DNA of 64,000 nucleotides, from assembly GCA_025618425.1 (NCBI GenBank), contig CM046836.1:22170981-22234980 (forward strand). The letters run 5' to 3'. Positions 1 through 31,700 of the stretch are shown piece by piece (position 1 is the first letter of the stretch; every line of letters starts with the position of its first letter). The notes beneath the pieces were generated by a model. That model was not told the DNA's origin. It ran no database searches and worked only from the letters and a program-made list of their open reading frames with translations. Position numbers and translations under genes: made by a program. The DNA is from Heliocidaris tuberculata. Lineage: Eukaryota; Echinodermata; Echinoidea; Camarodonta; Echinometridae.

Positions 1-179
1 GACTCAATGCAATAATCACGAGCACGTTGGATGTTTTTACTCGAGTTTTCTAGATATCTGGGTGACAGAACTTTCCCAGCAAGTCCCTGTTCGTTTATCC
101 GAGTTTATTTTCCGGTGCTGGTTTTGGGTTACGGCTCGCCACCCTTTTCTTGCTCACACTCAAATCTGACAATGTGTGA

Positions 180-280
180 AAAGGTTTTTACCTCTTTACC
201 CCCCCCCCCCCTCTCTCTTAAAAAAAAAAAAAAACACACACACACACACTTTTTTTTTTTTTTTTTTTTTAAATAACACA
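180..280. repeat. Low-complexity C/A/CA/T runs
   Basis: Successive poly-C, poly-A, (CA)n and poly-T runs. A second (CA)n run lies at 484-516. No coding content is seen in the 1144 bases before the first EGF exon. Confidence 0.85.
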
Positions 281-319
281 CACATGCACACGCTGGCATC
301 AATATGCCTATATCACTTC

Positions 320-456
320 ATTTATTTGATGTACGATAAAAGAGCAATGTAGATAAAATGCCTTGCTCAAGGGCATGAGTGCCGTGCCGGGGATCGAACG
401 CCCGATCCTCGCATCTCCAATCAAGCGCCTTAAACCACTGGACCACGGCACCTCCA
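320..456 (-). repeat. tRNA-derived SINE head
   Basis: On the minus strand this reads as a tRNA-like promoter: 7-bp acceptor-like arms (GTGCCGT/ACGGCAC), an A-box-like CAGTGGTTTAAGGC and a B box GTTCGATCC. It continues into a CTTGAGCAAGGCATTTTATCTAC-like stretch of a kind common in invertebrate SINEs. Microsatellites (CA)n flank it at 237-250 and 484-516. The T arm pairs imperfectly, so this is a SINE copy and not a working tRNA gene. Confidence 0.6.
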
Positions 457-482
457 CACACACCCGCACCCCCCCCCCCCCA

Positions 483-520
<38 letters not shown>

Positions 521-1144
521 TTTGCCTAATTAGGTGTCCTATTAGAGCTCGGTATATCTTGGAGATAATTCGGAAACAAGGAATTTGTCTGGCTCTCCAG
601 AGCGGTTCCGGTTCATTTTTCCGAGTTCTCTGTGACTGATGCCGAGCTGGTCTTTGGTCGGCTCAGCACCCTCCTTATGCTCAAAGTGTGACAAAAATGT
701 GACAAGCCCAAATTTACACAATTACTTAAATAATATCAGCTGAAATTCTATCACCTGTCGCTATGTCGGACAAGAAAGCTCCGGATGTAAATAACAATGA
801 ACAATTAACTTCGTACATATTTCCTCTTTTCAAGTAAATTCAAGTAACAATTAAGCAAGTATACTCTTTCAACTATTGGGTAAAGTTTGGATACATAAGT
901 GCCCTCAGTGTTAGGTAAACCAAATTTTTTTCTTTAACCCAACTACGAAGTAGTTTGCCCAAAAAGCGTAACAAGGTGATTATGATTGGACCAGATAATT
1001 TTTATATTGGGCATGAAATTGCCCCAAGTTGATAGGATACTTGACTACTCTCATATTTGTCACTTTTCACCCAGCTCTAAGATTATAGTATAGATAGCAT
1101 TTATCAAGTTTTCTTGTTGTTTTCTTTTTTTTTTCATGATCCAG

Positions 1145-19096
<17,952 letters not shown>

Positions 19097-20459
19097 AGAG
19101 GATTACTTTAAGCTGTATCGTAAGAAAATAAGAAAACTAAGAAAACGAAAACAGAACAATATCCAGAGTGATCCCTTCGATTGCCATTTTTATGTGAAGG
19201 CATGTCTATCTGCAGGTGTATGGTTTATTTTTAATATGTACAATTTTAATACGTTTATGATAATTTTAGAGCTTAAGAAGTTCCTGTAGTGTTCGTGCGT
19301 ATAATTATCTTATATTTTTGGTTAAAGGGGTCATGTTGATATGATTGTTATTACTGAAGCGGTTTTACTATAATTCCATTGTATTCTAAGTTGTTTGCCC
19401 GGTTGTTTGGAAGTAGGACGAAAATATACAAGATAAGGAAAGTTATTTTCGTGGGGTTTGGTTTTACTTTATGCCGTCTACGAACGATGTGTGCTTATGA
19501 TATTACTTCATTACATATACTCATACAATAATTTAATTAGGAGTGGAAACCGAATGGTTAGACTCACTCTGTAAAGTCATTTATTCTCAGGCAATTAAGC
19601 TTACCCTCTCAATGCAGAAATGTCTGAATTTTTTCTGACAACCCCCCCCCCCCCAAAAAAAAACAACAACAAAACAAACAAAACAAACACACACACAAAA
19701 AAACAAAACAAAACAAACAAAACAAAAAAACAAAAACACGGTTATCACATTTCTGGGGTCTAGTTTTCCTCCAAAATTCTCTGACAAGCAAAAAAAAAAA
19801 AAATAAATAAATAATAATGATAAAAAATAAAGGTAATTCAAAAAGGTGGGGGGGGGGGGAAATTCGCCTATCTTCAAAAAGGTGGATTTGAATTACTCTC
19901 TTGAGAGTGCATTATTCAACTATTTTGATTGTGCATTTCCACTCTAAAAGGAAGAGATCCCTAATACGATTCCTAATAAAGAGGATTTCTATTATTTTAC
20001 ATATAGAGAGTACATAGATACGTGTATGTTATTACATTTGTAGTGGTAGTACGGTTACAGTGTAAATTCAATCTCAATGCTGCTTTTTTAATTTGTTATA
20101 TTTGTGTGCATTTTCCATGCAGCTAAGACGTCCATTTTAGTATGTAATGTAAATACCTTAGTTGTACTACGTCGATCTTTCAGAATATGTTTGAATCATT
20201 ATAACCGAGATGGCAAAAATTTATTTTACTAATCTAGAATGTTAACACGATCATCATGCAATTGTTACTGTGATATTGTAGTGGAAGATATTTAGAGTAT
20301 AATCAACCGGAGCAGTTGTTGGCAGGGGGATAGATCCATCTTTAAGATGCGGGATGAGGGAGGGGGGGGGGGGGGGGGGCGACCTCATCAATCAGAAGCT
20401 TGCCCTGCATAAACACATCAGGCAACTACCCTCGGCTCCCCAAGGCACCCTTCATGGAT
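19097..20459. other. 3' flank of gene 1, no gene seen
   Basis: Contains presumed 3' UTR, a poly-C/A/G-rich stretch (about 19640-19870) with TTCTCTGACAAGCAAAA, which also occurs in the hAT element at 41794-42875, and a G run at 20359-20379. I see no exon here. Confidence 0.6.
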
Positions 20460-20762
20460 TATAAACCGTCGGACCAAACTTTGGACAACCGAGCACAGGT
20501 ATATACTCCGAAAACGGCGTATGAATATAGAGCCCTCATCGTTCAGTGCGAGGCAGTGTGTACAAAAGGCATGGGGACAAATTTTGCAAAAATAGAAAAA
20601 TATATTATCAAGAGCAGGTCGACATTGCACGATTTCCCACATCGCTTTTGTACACTCTGTCTCGCAATGAACGATGAGGGCTCTATATTCATCTTGCTCC
20701 ATACACGATTTTCGGAGTATATACCTGTGCTCGGTTTTCCGGAGTTGGGTCTGACTGATAAA
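20460..20762. mobile_element. Foldback element between the two fibropellin-like genes
   Basis: About 300 bp that fold back on themselves. ATGAATATAGAGCCCTCATC and CGTTCAGTGCGAGGCAG on the left pair with 20645-20700 on the right, and ACCGAGCACAGGTATATACT pairs further out; the loop is about 60 nt. Apparent open frames on both strands share translated stretches only because of this symmetry. No target duplication was seen. Confidence 0.75.
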
Positions 20763-21879
20763 AGGGGATTTCCGCATGTTTCATAATAACCTTTCACCCT
20801 CTCTCTACTCCCGCATCCCCCTTCCCCGATTGACGAGGTGGAAAACTGTAATCTTCGTTGGTTATATTATATACATTATCTTCTTGAGAGGAATATATTA
20901 TTTCGGTACAGTAATACATATTTTCATTGTTTTTATGTTCTCTATTCAGGTTTATATACTCATATATTTTTTTTTTTTCATTTAAAGCGTTTAGGTTATA
21001 AATGAAGGTCAACTGTTGTAAAATGATTTTGTAGATGATTCTGTTATATATATATATACATATAAGGTTGATGATTAAAGAGTAGAAAAAAGGGAATAAC
21101 TTCCCCTAATGACATATGTGTGTATTTCATGAGTTCACAATGAGCGTGCATTTCCCAGTCCCCTCCCCGCCTCGTTAGCCTATAATATATACCCACTCCT
21201 AGAAGATACTACAGCTTTAGAGCTTGGGTTTATACTCGTATCATATCGCGGAAGTGAGCGCATGGCATTTAGAACATCCTGGGTTGGAAACTGAATGCAA
21301 AAACAACTTATTCCGACTCCCCATGAATAGTATGTAATGGTATGTAAAGCCACATGTTAATTGATTCTTGATGTAAGTTCATAAAATGATATGCAATGAA
21401 TAGTTCTCACGTCCAATTAGATTTCGAAAACTTCCGAAATTTTAGATCATATCTTAACCGCTAACAATTCACACAAAAATAAAGTATTTATTTCATCTTC
21501 GCAGCATTTTATTAAAAACGAATGATAAAATGTTAAAAACAAGGCAGTGCATATACAGTAACACATATTCGCATTTGTTTAAAAGGCAATCCATGATTTT
21601 TATACAAAATTTATTTGATCATATGATCCCATTTTAAACATAATTGGGTAATGGATCAACAAAATAATCTAAAAATAGTATATATGGAAAATGAAAGTAT
21701 TAATAGATATGATAATACTACTAGTTTGGAATAAGAGTAAATTACACGAATTCAAATCAAAAGGATGACAAAGATCAGGAGTCTAAGATTTGATAAAATA
21801 CTGATCCGGTGAAATGTTGTAACCGCCACAAATACAATTGTCTTTACCGAAATATACCCTTCACAACATATATTTTGTA
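20763..21879. other. Intergenic, A/T-rich, no gene seen
   Basis: Holds a short (TA)n run near 21047 and candidate poly(A) signals of gene 2 on the minus strand (TTTATT at about 21489 and 21609). No exon or clear element is seen. Confidence 0.5.
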
Positions 21880-22085
21880 AAACTCTTCTATACAGTAATA
21901 ATCTCATAATACTATAAAAATAGTTTTCCAATCTATGAAAACTGCAACAGCGGATCTCAAAGTTCAATGTGCCTCATGAAAGTTTCTTTGAAATTTCTTT
22001 AAAATGTGCAAAATGATTCGATAAAAATTATTAGTACTTTTTTTTCAAACAAATTTACAAAATATGCACAGATGTTATACATGTG
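21880..22085. repeat. Dispersed repeat in 3' flank of gene 2 (partner 18290-18495)
   Basis: Matches 18290-18495, plus orientation. It is antisense to gene 2 and likely part of its 3' UTR. Confidence 0.75.
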
Positions 22086-22110
22086 CTAGTATTCATGTAG
22101 GAAATGTCGC

Positions 22111-22171
22111 CTACACATCTGGCTGTGGAGCGATGCTCTGTTCATACCGCGTCCATTTGTCCTGGCCAACC
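22111..22171 (-). CDS. Gene 2 avidin-like domain, last exon and stop
   Basis: 61 nt, stop TAG at 22111-22113. Encodes [19 protein letters not shown], matching the last exon of gene 1 ([13 protein letters not shown]). The acceptor on the minus strand is TCTACAG. Confidence 0.9.
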
Positions 22172-22750
22172 CTGTAGATTCAAGAAAAAAAAAGGAGAAA
22201 AATAACATTCAGTATGAACATGAGATCAAACTATATCTATTAGGATGATAAGCAATAGAATGTGCCATTAAATTTAGTGAACTATTCAACACGTATACGA
22301 TGTTTTATTTCAACATCAAAGCAGTAATCAAACCCTTCCTCTTTTGGAAAATTTAGGGAGTTGAGACATAGAGTTTTTGACTAGATCATACATCACGATT
22401 AGTACTTAAGGGCCATAACAATGCAATTTTTGCCCGACAGTTCTTTCGTAGCTAAAATGGGATTTTTGAAGAACAGCGTTTTGGGGGTACATGGTTTCAA
22501 AGACAACCAATAGTAAAATATGTTTAGAACAAAATTAATACATAATAATTGACCCGATTTACCTACAATTTACTCTAGATAAAAACGAGGATTGTGGATC
22601 TGCCGACAGAGTAACGCAGTAGGGAGAGATGGATAATACGTTAAAGGGAAGGAGGGGAAATGTGAGAGGGGAAGAGAAGGGGAGGGAAGAGAGAGAATGG
22701 GAAAGGAGAAGGGAGTTGGTGAGGAGGGGGGGGGGGGGGGAGGGGGAGTT

Positions 22751-22783
<33 letters not shown>

Positions 22784-25700
22784 AGCTGATGAAAGGAGAG
22801 ACCGAGAAAGGACCCATTCCGATTCCACTCAAAGACCACACCCTACTTCCAATATTCTACCTAAGCCACTTCAACAACAATACTCACATGTTCGATTTCT
22901 TGATGTCCTGACAGGTATCCACCATGTTGGTGTTTATCCAGGTGGTATAAAGAACTTCTTCACCGTCGCATAGATGACATTGACCGGTCCAACTGGTGGT
23001 CGACATACCGTTGTCGCGGACCACGGTAAAGCCGAACGATGGGAAGTCGTAGTTGTTGCTGGCGTAGCCGACCACGACAGTTGGGGCTGAATTTAAAAAA
23101 AAAAATCGATTACATATTTAAAAATTGTGTGATAAATATCAGCCACCATTTGCGGTAGAACTAAAGGTCAAAAATTTCCGCGTGATATATAGGAGTGAAT
23201 ATACATATACCTATAAATGGGCAAACCCAAGCTATTTTGTCTTATACGTTACCGAGCACATCTAAGACTGTAAGAGCTTGGATCAAGTAAAATGGTATTT
23301 TTATGTCAATTTATTTTAACAATTCCATAACATATTTCCATATACTACTTGGTAACGTATGGGACATATCTTGGACATGCCCAAATATACAATTAATTGC
23401 ACTTGAGAATTATAACCGACGGATTGCTTAATTCAGAGTCATTCGTCAAATCACCGTTCTTTGTAGAGGTACAGATATTATAAGGCTGTATATGAATGTC
23501 ATTCATTTTAAGGACAAATATTTCACCAAAAAGAATATTGGTTGTGCATTAAAGGTATTAGATAGTTTTGGGAAGCCCTCAAAAACTTTTCGAGAGATTT
23601 CTTTGATTTTACTAAATAAATAGCAGGGTACTAACATAACTAAGATGCTGTGAAGTTTTTTCCTCCTCAAGTGAAATATTTATCGAATTAGAGGTGAAAA
23701 GAATAAAAATCCCTGGCCCCAAAAAGAGGGGATGTAAATTCGAACAACGGCCACACACATTACTCACACGAGGATTGCTGTGTGTTATAGAATACGCTAC
23801 ACATAGTGCGAAGCGCTGGGTTTATTGTGTGGGGAACCTTCGGGTGGATATGGTCTCAGCGTGAGGCAGTGAAAAACCGTTACCAAGCGTTTCTTACAGA
23901 TATTTACACTAAAATTTGTTCGAAATCGTGAATGGAATGTTAAATAATCTCGTACATGTGCCTTATGATAAAAGGAGAATAGTATGTGAGTATGTTAGAT
24001 AAGTTTCTTGCCAGTATGATTTTTGCTACCGACACTGTCTATGAGCTTTAAAATACACAAAAGGACAGTGATCGCTAAACGAAAGAAACTGAATTTAATT
24101 TGACAGTGTATTCCTATGATAGTTCAACTGAAATTTTATCCCTAGTATTTCGGTACAACTAAACCCGTTGTACCCAGAGCGCGTTGATAGAAAGAGTTGT
24201 GACACGCGCATAATAAGCATGCGCGTACGCGGTCTTTGTTTAAAACATGGCGGATCATGGAGCTCCCAATAGTTCCCTTTCACGTACATTCTCTATGAGA
24301 GGGAACTTTTTGAAGCTCCATGAAATGACTGACCAATCAGAAGCGACCTCCAGTGTCAGGACTCTCTGTATGGATAGCTCTAGTTGTACCCAACTACCCG
24401 TACTCTCGATAGACTTGAACTTTAGGCAGGGTTAACCCATAGCAGTAGCCTACAGTGTCTCCTTTTCTTGACGTTTTTACATTTTCTTTTGATCCAGAAT
24501 GCTAGGAATTACACATTATACACGAGTAGAAAGAGTAAGATCACAGAAATTGTTTAGTCTATTTCCAATACAGTACGTTGTACCGTTCACGATAAAGAGC
24601 AATTTTACTGAAACTAATCATTTAAGTTTTTGAATTGGCAACGCATTGAGCAATATAATTATTTTGTGTACAAATTGGAATTTTTTTCCGCTAAATTTTT
24701 CATACACATGGGATCATTAAATAAACATTTTAATTTTATTCAAATTATGTAGGAGTGGAAAATAAGAATAATTTCTGCCAATTTGAGGGGGAAAAACTGA
24801 TTAATTTAGCTCACAAGAAACCTCTGCAACCGGCTAAACCCCGACCTTAGCGCTTTGAGTTAGGCAATCGATTTTATAGAGTGCCAAACCCTAACCTCTT
24901 GATCCTATGAAAATCAAGATTGTTTTTTATAAAACAAACAAACAAACTTCTCAGAATTAAACTAATTTGTAATTTTCATTTTATTACCAAAATATTTTTA
25001 TTTAATGTTTACATAATAATAGTAATTGAGGGGTTGAAACTTGGCTTTCCATTTATCATTGGATCAGAAAGTCCTATAACTTGACCGCTTTAGAAAATAT
25101 GGACCGATGACTGGGCTTTTGCTTGCTTGAGTCCCGGGCTTGAGTCCCAATCATTTATACCCTGATTGTTATTTGATGTACGAACCTGCGTATCCGACGG
25201 CTATTTCAGCAGCGGTCATGTAGTCTCCAAGCATCATTCCTGTGGAGGTCTTTGTGATGGTGATCTGGTCATTGCACTCGTTGTACCACACTCCCTCCAG
25301 GTCACAGAAACCAACTGAAAAAGAAAACAAAATAAGGTAAGAAATAACGAATAATACACACATAATGGTGATGCGAATCACTGGAGCAAACTAATCGAAC
25401 AGACAGACGCCATTCGTGGAGTAATCAAAGAAGTGTCTCAGAATGTGTTTGTGGAAAAGGTGCAATCATAAGCACATCTCTTTCCTTCGAGAGTTTATTT
25501 CCATAAACAAAAATACAATGAATAACATAAATATGAAAAAGATATTCCTACCCCAAAATAGTAAGTTACTTGTATAATTTTCATTTGACATATTATTTGT
25601 GAAAAATATTGATTTTTTATATTGATTTATATTGAAACCAATATTATCGTAAAGAACGTTAAATTGAAGTGAATTGAAAGCTAGAAAACCAAAGACGTCA

Positions 25701-28700
25701 TCAACCTTTTGGGGCTCATGAATATAATGGTACCGATATACTTTTGCAATTTACCCGTCTTCAAATGATTTTTATACACCTTCGCATCGCAGGTACAAAG
25801 TGTATCAAATTCCACCATTTCAGTCTGAAGAATTTTTGTACAAAAATTTACAAGATAAATGGCTAAGTGATAACAGTAGGTACTTGCATTTGGCTTATTT
25901 TTGTAACCGATAGCACATTAAGCTTGGCAATTACATACCTTCCTCGCAGTTCACACCAACGTATCCCAGACGGCACTGACAGGTATATCCAGCAGCACCA
26001 TCAATACAAACACCGCCATTCTGACATGGAAGACTGGCACACTCGTTGATATCTGAAAAGTTAGGTAATGATTGATGAAAAAATGAATTGCAACCATTAT
26101 ATCTTGAAATCAAATAATATTCTGGATGAATGACGCGTATAAATCATTTTAAAATGTTATTTCTTTGCACATTTGAAAAATTTTACGAAAATAATGAGGA
26201 ATTATTCCGTTTATATATAGCTGTTACTGTTTATTTGCAAGGACCCACCAAAAGGCAGTCGGCTTGGGCCCACTGAGTTCTTTACCTTGAATAAATAAAT
26301 AAAATACAACTCATAAAAAATATTAGACATCTTCAAACAATAAGTAATCGACAGATCATTCAATGTGATAGAGTTAAATGCCATTCTTGTTAAGCACTTT
26401 GTGATCTTTATTTTGTACGTAATTGGTAGAAACTGCAAAAAAGAGGAACTATATTTATAATCACTTCGTTTCCTATTTTGCATGATCAGAATTCATCTTG
26501 TAATGGGTAGCAATTACAGTGTGAATGAAAATGCGTGAAATGGCGAAGCAGGTTACTTACCAATTTCGCAATTTTTGCCAGCAAAACCTGGTGGGCATTC
26601 ACAGACGTAGTCTGCCCCAACGTTCACGCAGGTTGCCCCGTTCTGGCATGGCATACTCCTACATGCATCAAGTGCTGTGCAAGATTAGAAGAATACAAGA
26701 AAAAGAAACGGTTAGCATGCAACAAATATTTTTTCCGAAATACCCAAAATTGTGAATATTTTTATTTCCTTTTTCATCAAACTTCATTTCTTTCATGACT
26801 CGACAAAAAGTCTGTATTACAATTTCATTAAATCAGCATCTCCCCAAAATCATATTTGTACATACGCCCAAGAAGCATTACGTTTGTCAAATAAGCGTAT
26901 AGAATGTAAAGAAAGATCATTCTACAAAATAGTAAACAGATAACTTATTACAAATTAAATTATTCAGAATTCTAGAATATATTTATACATTGCAATCAAA
27001 TTATACTACCCTTAGGGTACATGGGTGGTATCAAGTAAAGTACAAAAGCAAATTTAACGCGGGGAAACAGGCTTGACCTAAGCTATAGTTAGAAAGTACT
27101 CGTTCACAAGCAATTAGCGTCTATAAGGATAATGATGAAATGCTTATATGCCCCCACTTTTACCGAGAGAAGCAATCGCTATCGCAAAAAATTATCGAAA
27201 GTTCACTGAAAACCCCTTTTAAAAAAAAGTTGGAACGATACGAGTATACCGAGTATTTTCCCAGGAATGCCTGTCCACGTTTTACATGGCAAGAACTTAT
27301 TTCGTCAAAGACTTCTGTAGGGATCATATAAATAGGAAGTGTACTTACAGATCTCGCAATAAGTTCCAGTGTAGTTGGGAGGGCACTGACAGACGAAACC
27401 ATTGACTCCATCCACGCAAGTACCTCCATTTTGACACGGGTCGCTAGCACACTCGTCAATATCTGGAGAGAAATAGAGGAGTTTAGATAGATACCAATGT
27501 TTTCATGAAGTCTCATAAGGTACCAAAACGATATCTTATATGAGGGAGAGAGCGTTTGACACAATCCAAATCATCAATTTCTTTTGTTAATTTCACATCA
27601 TGAGGAACTTTTTTGATTAATGTATTTTTTTATTTAATAGGAAAATCTGAAAGGTTTTGTATTGTGATTGCTGGTTAGACCATTTTATCAAACCCATCTG
27701 GAAAATTAGTTGCGACATCTTCAGATACTTAAACGATGTCGCCGAATAAAACTTCAGCTAGAATTAGGTTCTTAAATTACATGTAAGAAATGGTATTCCA
27801 TAATATCTTTTCGAAATATATGAGGTAATTACTTTTTGACATGATTTTAACAGACAATGACTAAGCGTAAAATGTTAATGTGACACAACTGATTATGTTT
27901 AATTTGATATAAACACTATTTAAGGAAGACCTTAAACAGGGTGTCGAGGTAACTTACTTGTCTCGCAGTTGCTTCCGGTAAATCCTGGCACACAGGTGCA
28001 GATATATCCATTGACAGTGTCGGTACATACACCTCCATTCTGGCAAGGGTCACTAGCACATTCGTCAATGTCTACAAAAAATACGAAAATTAAATAATTA
28101 GCAAATAAATTAATGTCCCATTCCACGAAATCAAACGTTAACATTATTAAACCATACTAAATAAAAGATCCATCTCGTCAGTCAAACATCATTTCTATTC
28201 TTAAATATTTAACATTAAAATGGATATACAGTTAAAATGTTTTGTTAGGGGCGATGGTGTTATTTTGTTTCAACCTACGTCAATTACATTGGGAAAGACG
28301 GTGGGAGTATGTAAAGGTACCATGGTAACAACTAAAACGAAGATAATGTGGTTTGAATAATTATACATTTCGAAATGTAGTAAATTCTAGTTCACGTCAT
28401 ATTTAAAATGGTCTACTAGATACGATTATATCCTGTGGCTGTAAAACTGTAAAATCGGAATAGCATAATGATTTAATGGAAATATCAGCCTTGCCAAAAA
28501 AAAAAGTATTCAGGAGATTTTTAGCTAGTCTAAATATCTAGATGAGTTTTTCATCTTCATTAGGTGAAGAGGTCTGTTAGGTAAGAACATGCTATACTCA
28601 ACAAAATATTAGTATCATAAAATGATCAATAATATTTTTGATCGTCATGCTTATTTGAAAATCTGGACAAATTTTAATACGAACAGGGACAAACGTATAA

Positions 28701-31700
28701 CATTTTTGTGTGTTAAAAACAAAGACAAGGCACATGACATTATTTGAACATTGAGATACAAAAGATTTTCAGTCTTTGGTATGGCACTGAAAATGGAACA
28801 TGGAACACTTAAAATGGTCTAAGAACCTGACGAATTACGATGACGTAAAACGAGGGCGTCCTTGACATAGATATCATTCATGCACGCGCAAAAATAATCA
28901 TAAAACATGCCACAGTTTTTCAACCATCACTCATATTCAGACACCCCACCATTCTCTCACAGTACATACCCCCCCCCTCACACACACACACACAAACGCA
29001 CACACAAATTTAAATTAAAAACGTAGTGTGGTAATTATTGTATTTTATTGTATTGCATTCTTACGAATATCAGTAATTAAAAAATGGTTCTTTTAAGGAC
29101 AACATAATCACTTCCATTAAAGATTTGTATGGCTTTAGTCTGCTAAGACAATACTTTACCAGTCTCGCAAAGCACTCCAGTGAAGCCAGCAACACACTGA
29201 CAGGTGTAACCGTTAACCATTTCAATACATTGTCCTCCGTTCAAACATGGCATTGAAGCACATTCGTCGATTTCTGGAAGTAAATGAAATAAGAAATGTT
29301 AATAAATAATATGTTGCCTTAAGTAGAAATCAGCACATATTGATAAAGGAAAAAATGCCCGAGACTGCTAAAATGAGCTTAAAAGGAATTTACATTTTCT
29401 CCACTGATAGAGTTGGCTGGAACCGGCTCGAATATATTCGTTTTGTTTGTATTTTTCTGTGACTTTTCATGTATTATTAAGTTTGGCAGATTACAGTTTG
29501 CATTAAAAAAAAAAAAAAAAAAAAAAAAATCAGATTCGATTAATTTTATCGACAAGATTTTGATAGGTAAATTCAAAGCGATTATTGATTCACTTTGAAG
29601 CAAACTTTCTATGACAATATAGGGAGTAAGAGTAGTAATTACCACAGATTTTTTCATAATCTATACCTTTGATGGAAATAGTAATCTAATTTTGCCACAC
29701 TCGACCCAGGTAACGTAAACGGGTACCTCGTAGGACTATTCCTTAAAATGCACTTTACGCTGGACAGGTAACGGTTTCCTGAGCCGGGGTTATTAATATC
29801 CAAAAGCTTTCTGGAGGGCGCATAGGGACGTTATGTCATGCCGTCATAATTTATGGGCAATTATTATAATTATTATCATTATCATCATTATCAGTGTCAT
29901 CATTATCATTATCATTATCATTAATAATAATAATTAATATCATTATTATCATTGTTATACCGTTAAGAATCATGAATTGAAAGATAACGTACCAGTCTCA
30001 CAGTTTGTGCCGGTGTAACCTGGTGCACAGTTACACACGTAACCATTGACACCATCAACACAAACTCCGCCATTTTGACACGGGTCCGAAGCACACTCGT
30101 CGATATCTGGTTTAAAAAAAAAAAAAAAAAAAAAAAAAACCCATTTCACATTAAGTTTGAATGCATTTCAGGAATTTTAAACAAATAGAAATCACAGTAA
30201 TTTACTTAGGCAGAACAGGGAGATGGGAGTTTAAACTCCCATCTCCCTGGGCAGAAGTGTCTTCTTTGCACAAATAATTTGTAATCTTATGCATGTATGT
30301 GTTGTAGAATAGCCGCATTATGTTCGAAGAGTTGTTCCTACTAAAGAGGATATGCCATGACTGTACTTGTTAACCTATAATTATGCCCATACTTTCCAAC
30401 GAATACATTCCTTTCTCCATGCACTAAAATGATCACTGATCGGACATTAAGAAAATGATAATTTCTCAGTAGATTATATATACAGTTCTATGGCGATTGG
30501 AGTTCTTCAGTAATGATTTAGAAAATGGAGGATTTATTATGTATATGTTTAATTATGTATTTGTCGTAAAAATCCTTTCACTTTCACAAGGGAAGGAATA
30601 GAAATACATAAAATAAAAACTACACGTTTACGGTTATAATTGTCAAGACCGTTAGGATAACAAAAAACAAAAGTATGGAGATGGTGCTTACTAATTTGAC
30701 AATTGACTCCCGTGTAGCCATCGGCACAAACGCACTCGTATGAGTTGATTCTGTTGATACACTGTCCTCCATTAAGACATGGGCTGCTAGCACACTCGTC
30801 GATTTCTGTGGGTGCAGAGCATATCAGAGCAACATTCATTAAGCATTCGGGATCGAATTGATACTTGAATAGTTTAAGTGTATGTATCAGATGGAAGTGC
30901 AATTATTCGACATGAATGATACAATTCATTCAAATGTTTTGCATCTTATGACGTCTTATTGTTTCTGGAATTCATTAGCACAGTACTAATGACGTCTTAT
31001 TGTTTCTGGAATTCATTAGCACAGTACTGGGCATCGCTATATAATAGAGGCAATAGTTTTTTATGGCATAGACTAAAGTTACTGTAAGTGAGTACATTAG
31101 CATATCCTATGTCCAGCCACTGAGGTATTACGGGTCTTATAAATGGATGAAATCCAAGAGAACAAGGCAATCAAGTTAGTGAGGGAGGGTATGGATCGAT
31201 GGATGGATGGTTTAAATTTAAATTTAACGACACTACCAACACATCTGTGTCATTTAAGTGTCAAATGATGTGTCTTAACATGATCTTTATAATTTCATCA
31301 TAAAATTTATTCAATTAACAAAAACCTAGATCAATTCTTAGATATGTGAAACGTACATGTATATTACAGTAAATCATCAGATGATGTTTTAAACTACTTC
31401 ATCGGAATTACTCCCTACTCTTTTTCGAAAAATGAAGCAGGTTCTTTAACGTGCTTGTGGTGTGGCTCAGGGAGGGTATGGAAGGGGTCGTATTTAATAG
31501 TTTATGTCTTTGCTTGACCCTCCTCCCTCTCTTCTTTCTGTATCTTTCTTTTTTCTTTCTTTCTTTCTTTATTTGCCATTTTATGGGGGTAACAGGTGCC
31601 CCCGTCCCACCCTCTTACGCTACACCACAGAGACTTGCATCATATCTATATTGGGATCACATGTTTTGATATTTTTTTTTTTCGAAAAATGAAGCAGGTT

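Noticed and set aside
20400..20797. Overlapping frames of 84-128 residues on both strands
   Set aside because: They share translated stretches because the DNA is a foldback; not genes.
24247..24435. ATGGCGG start of a small gene in an intron of gene 2
   Set aside because: Short frame, no family resemblance, no good donor in phase.
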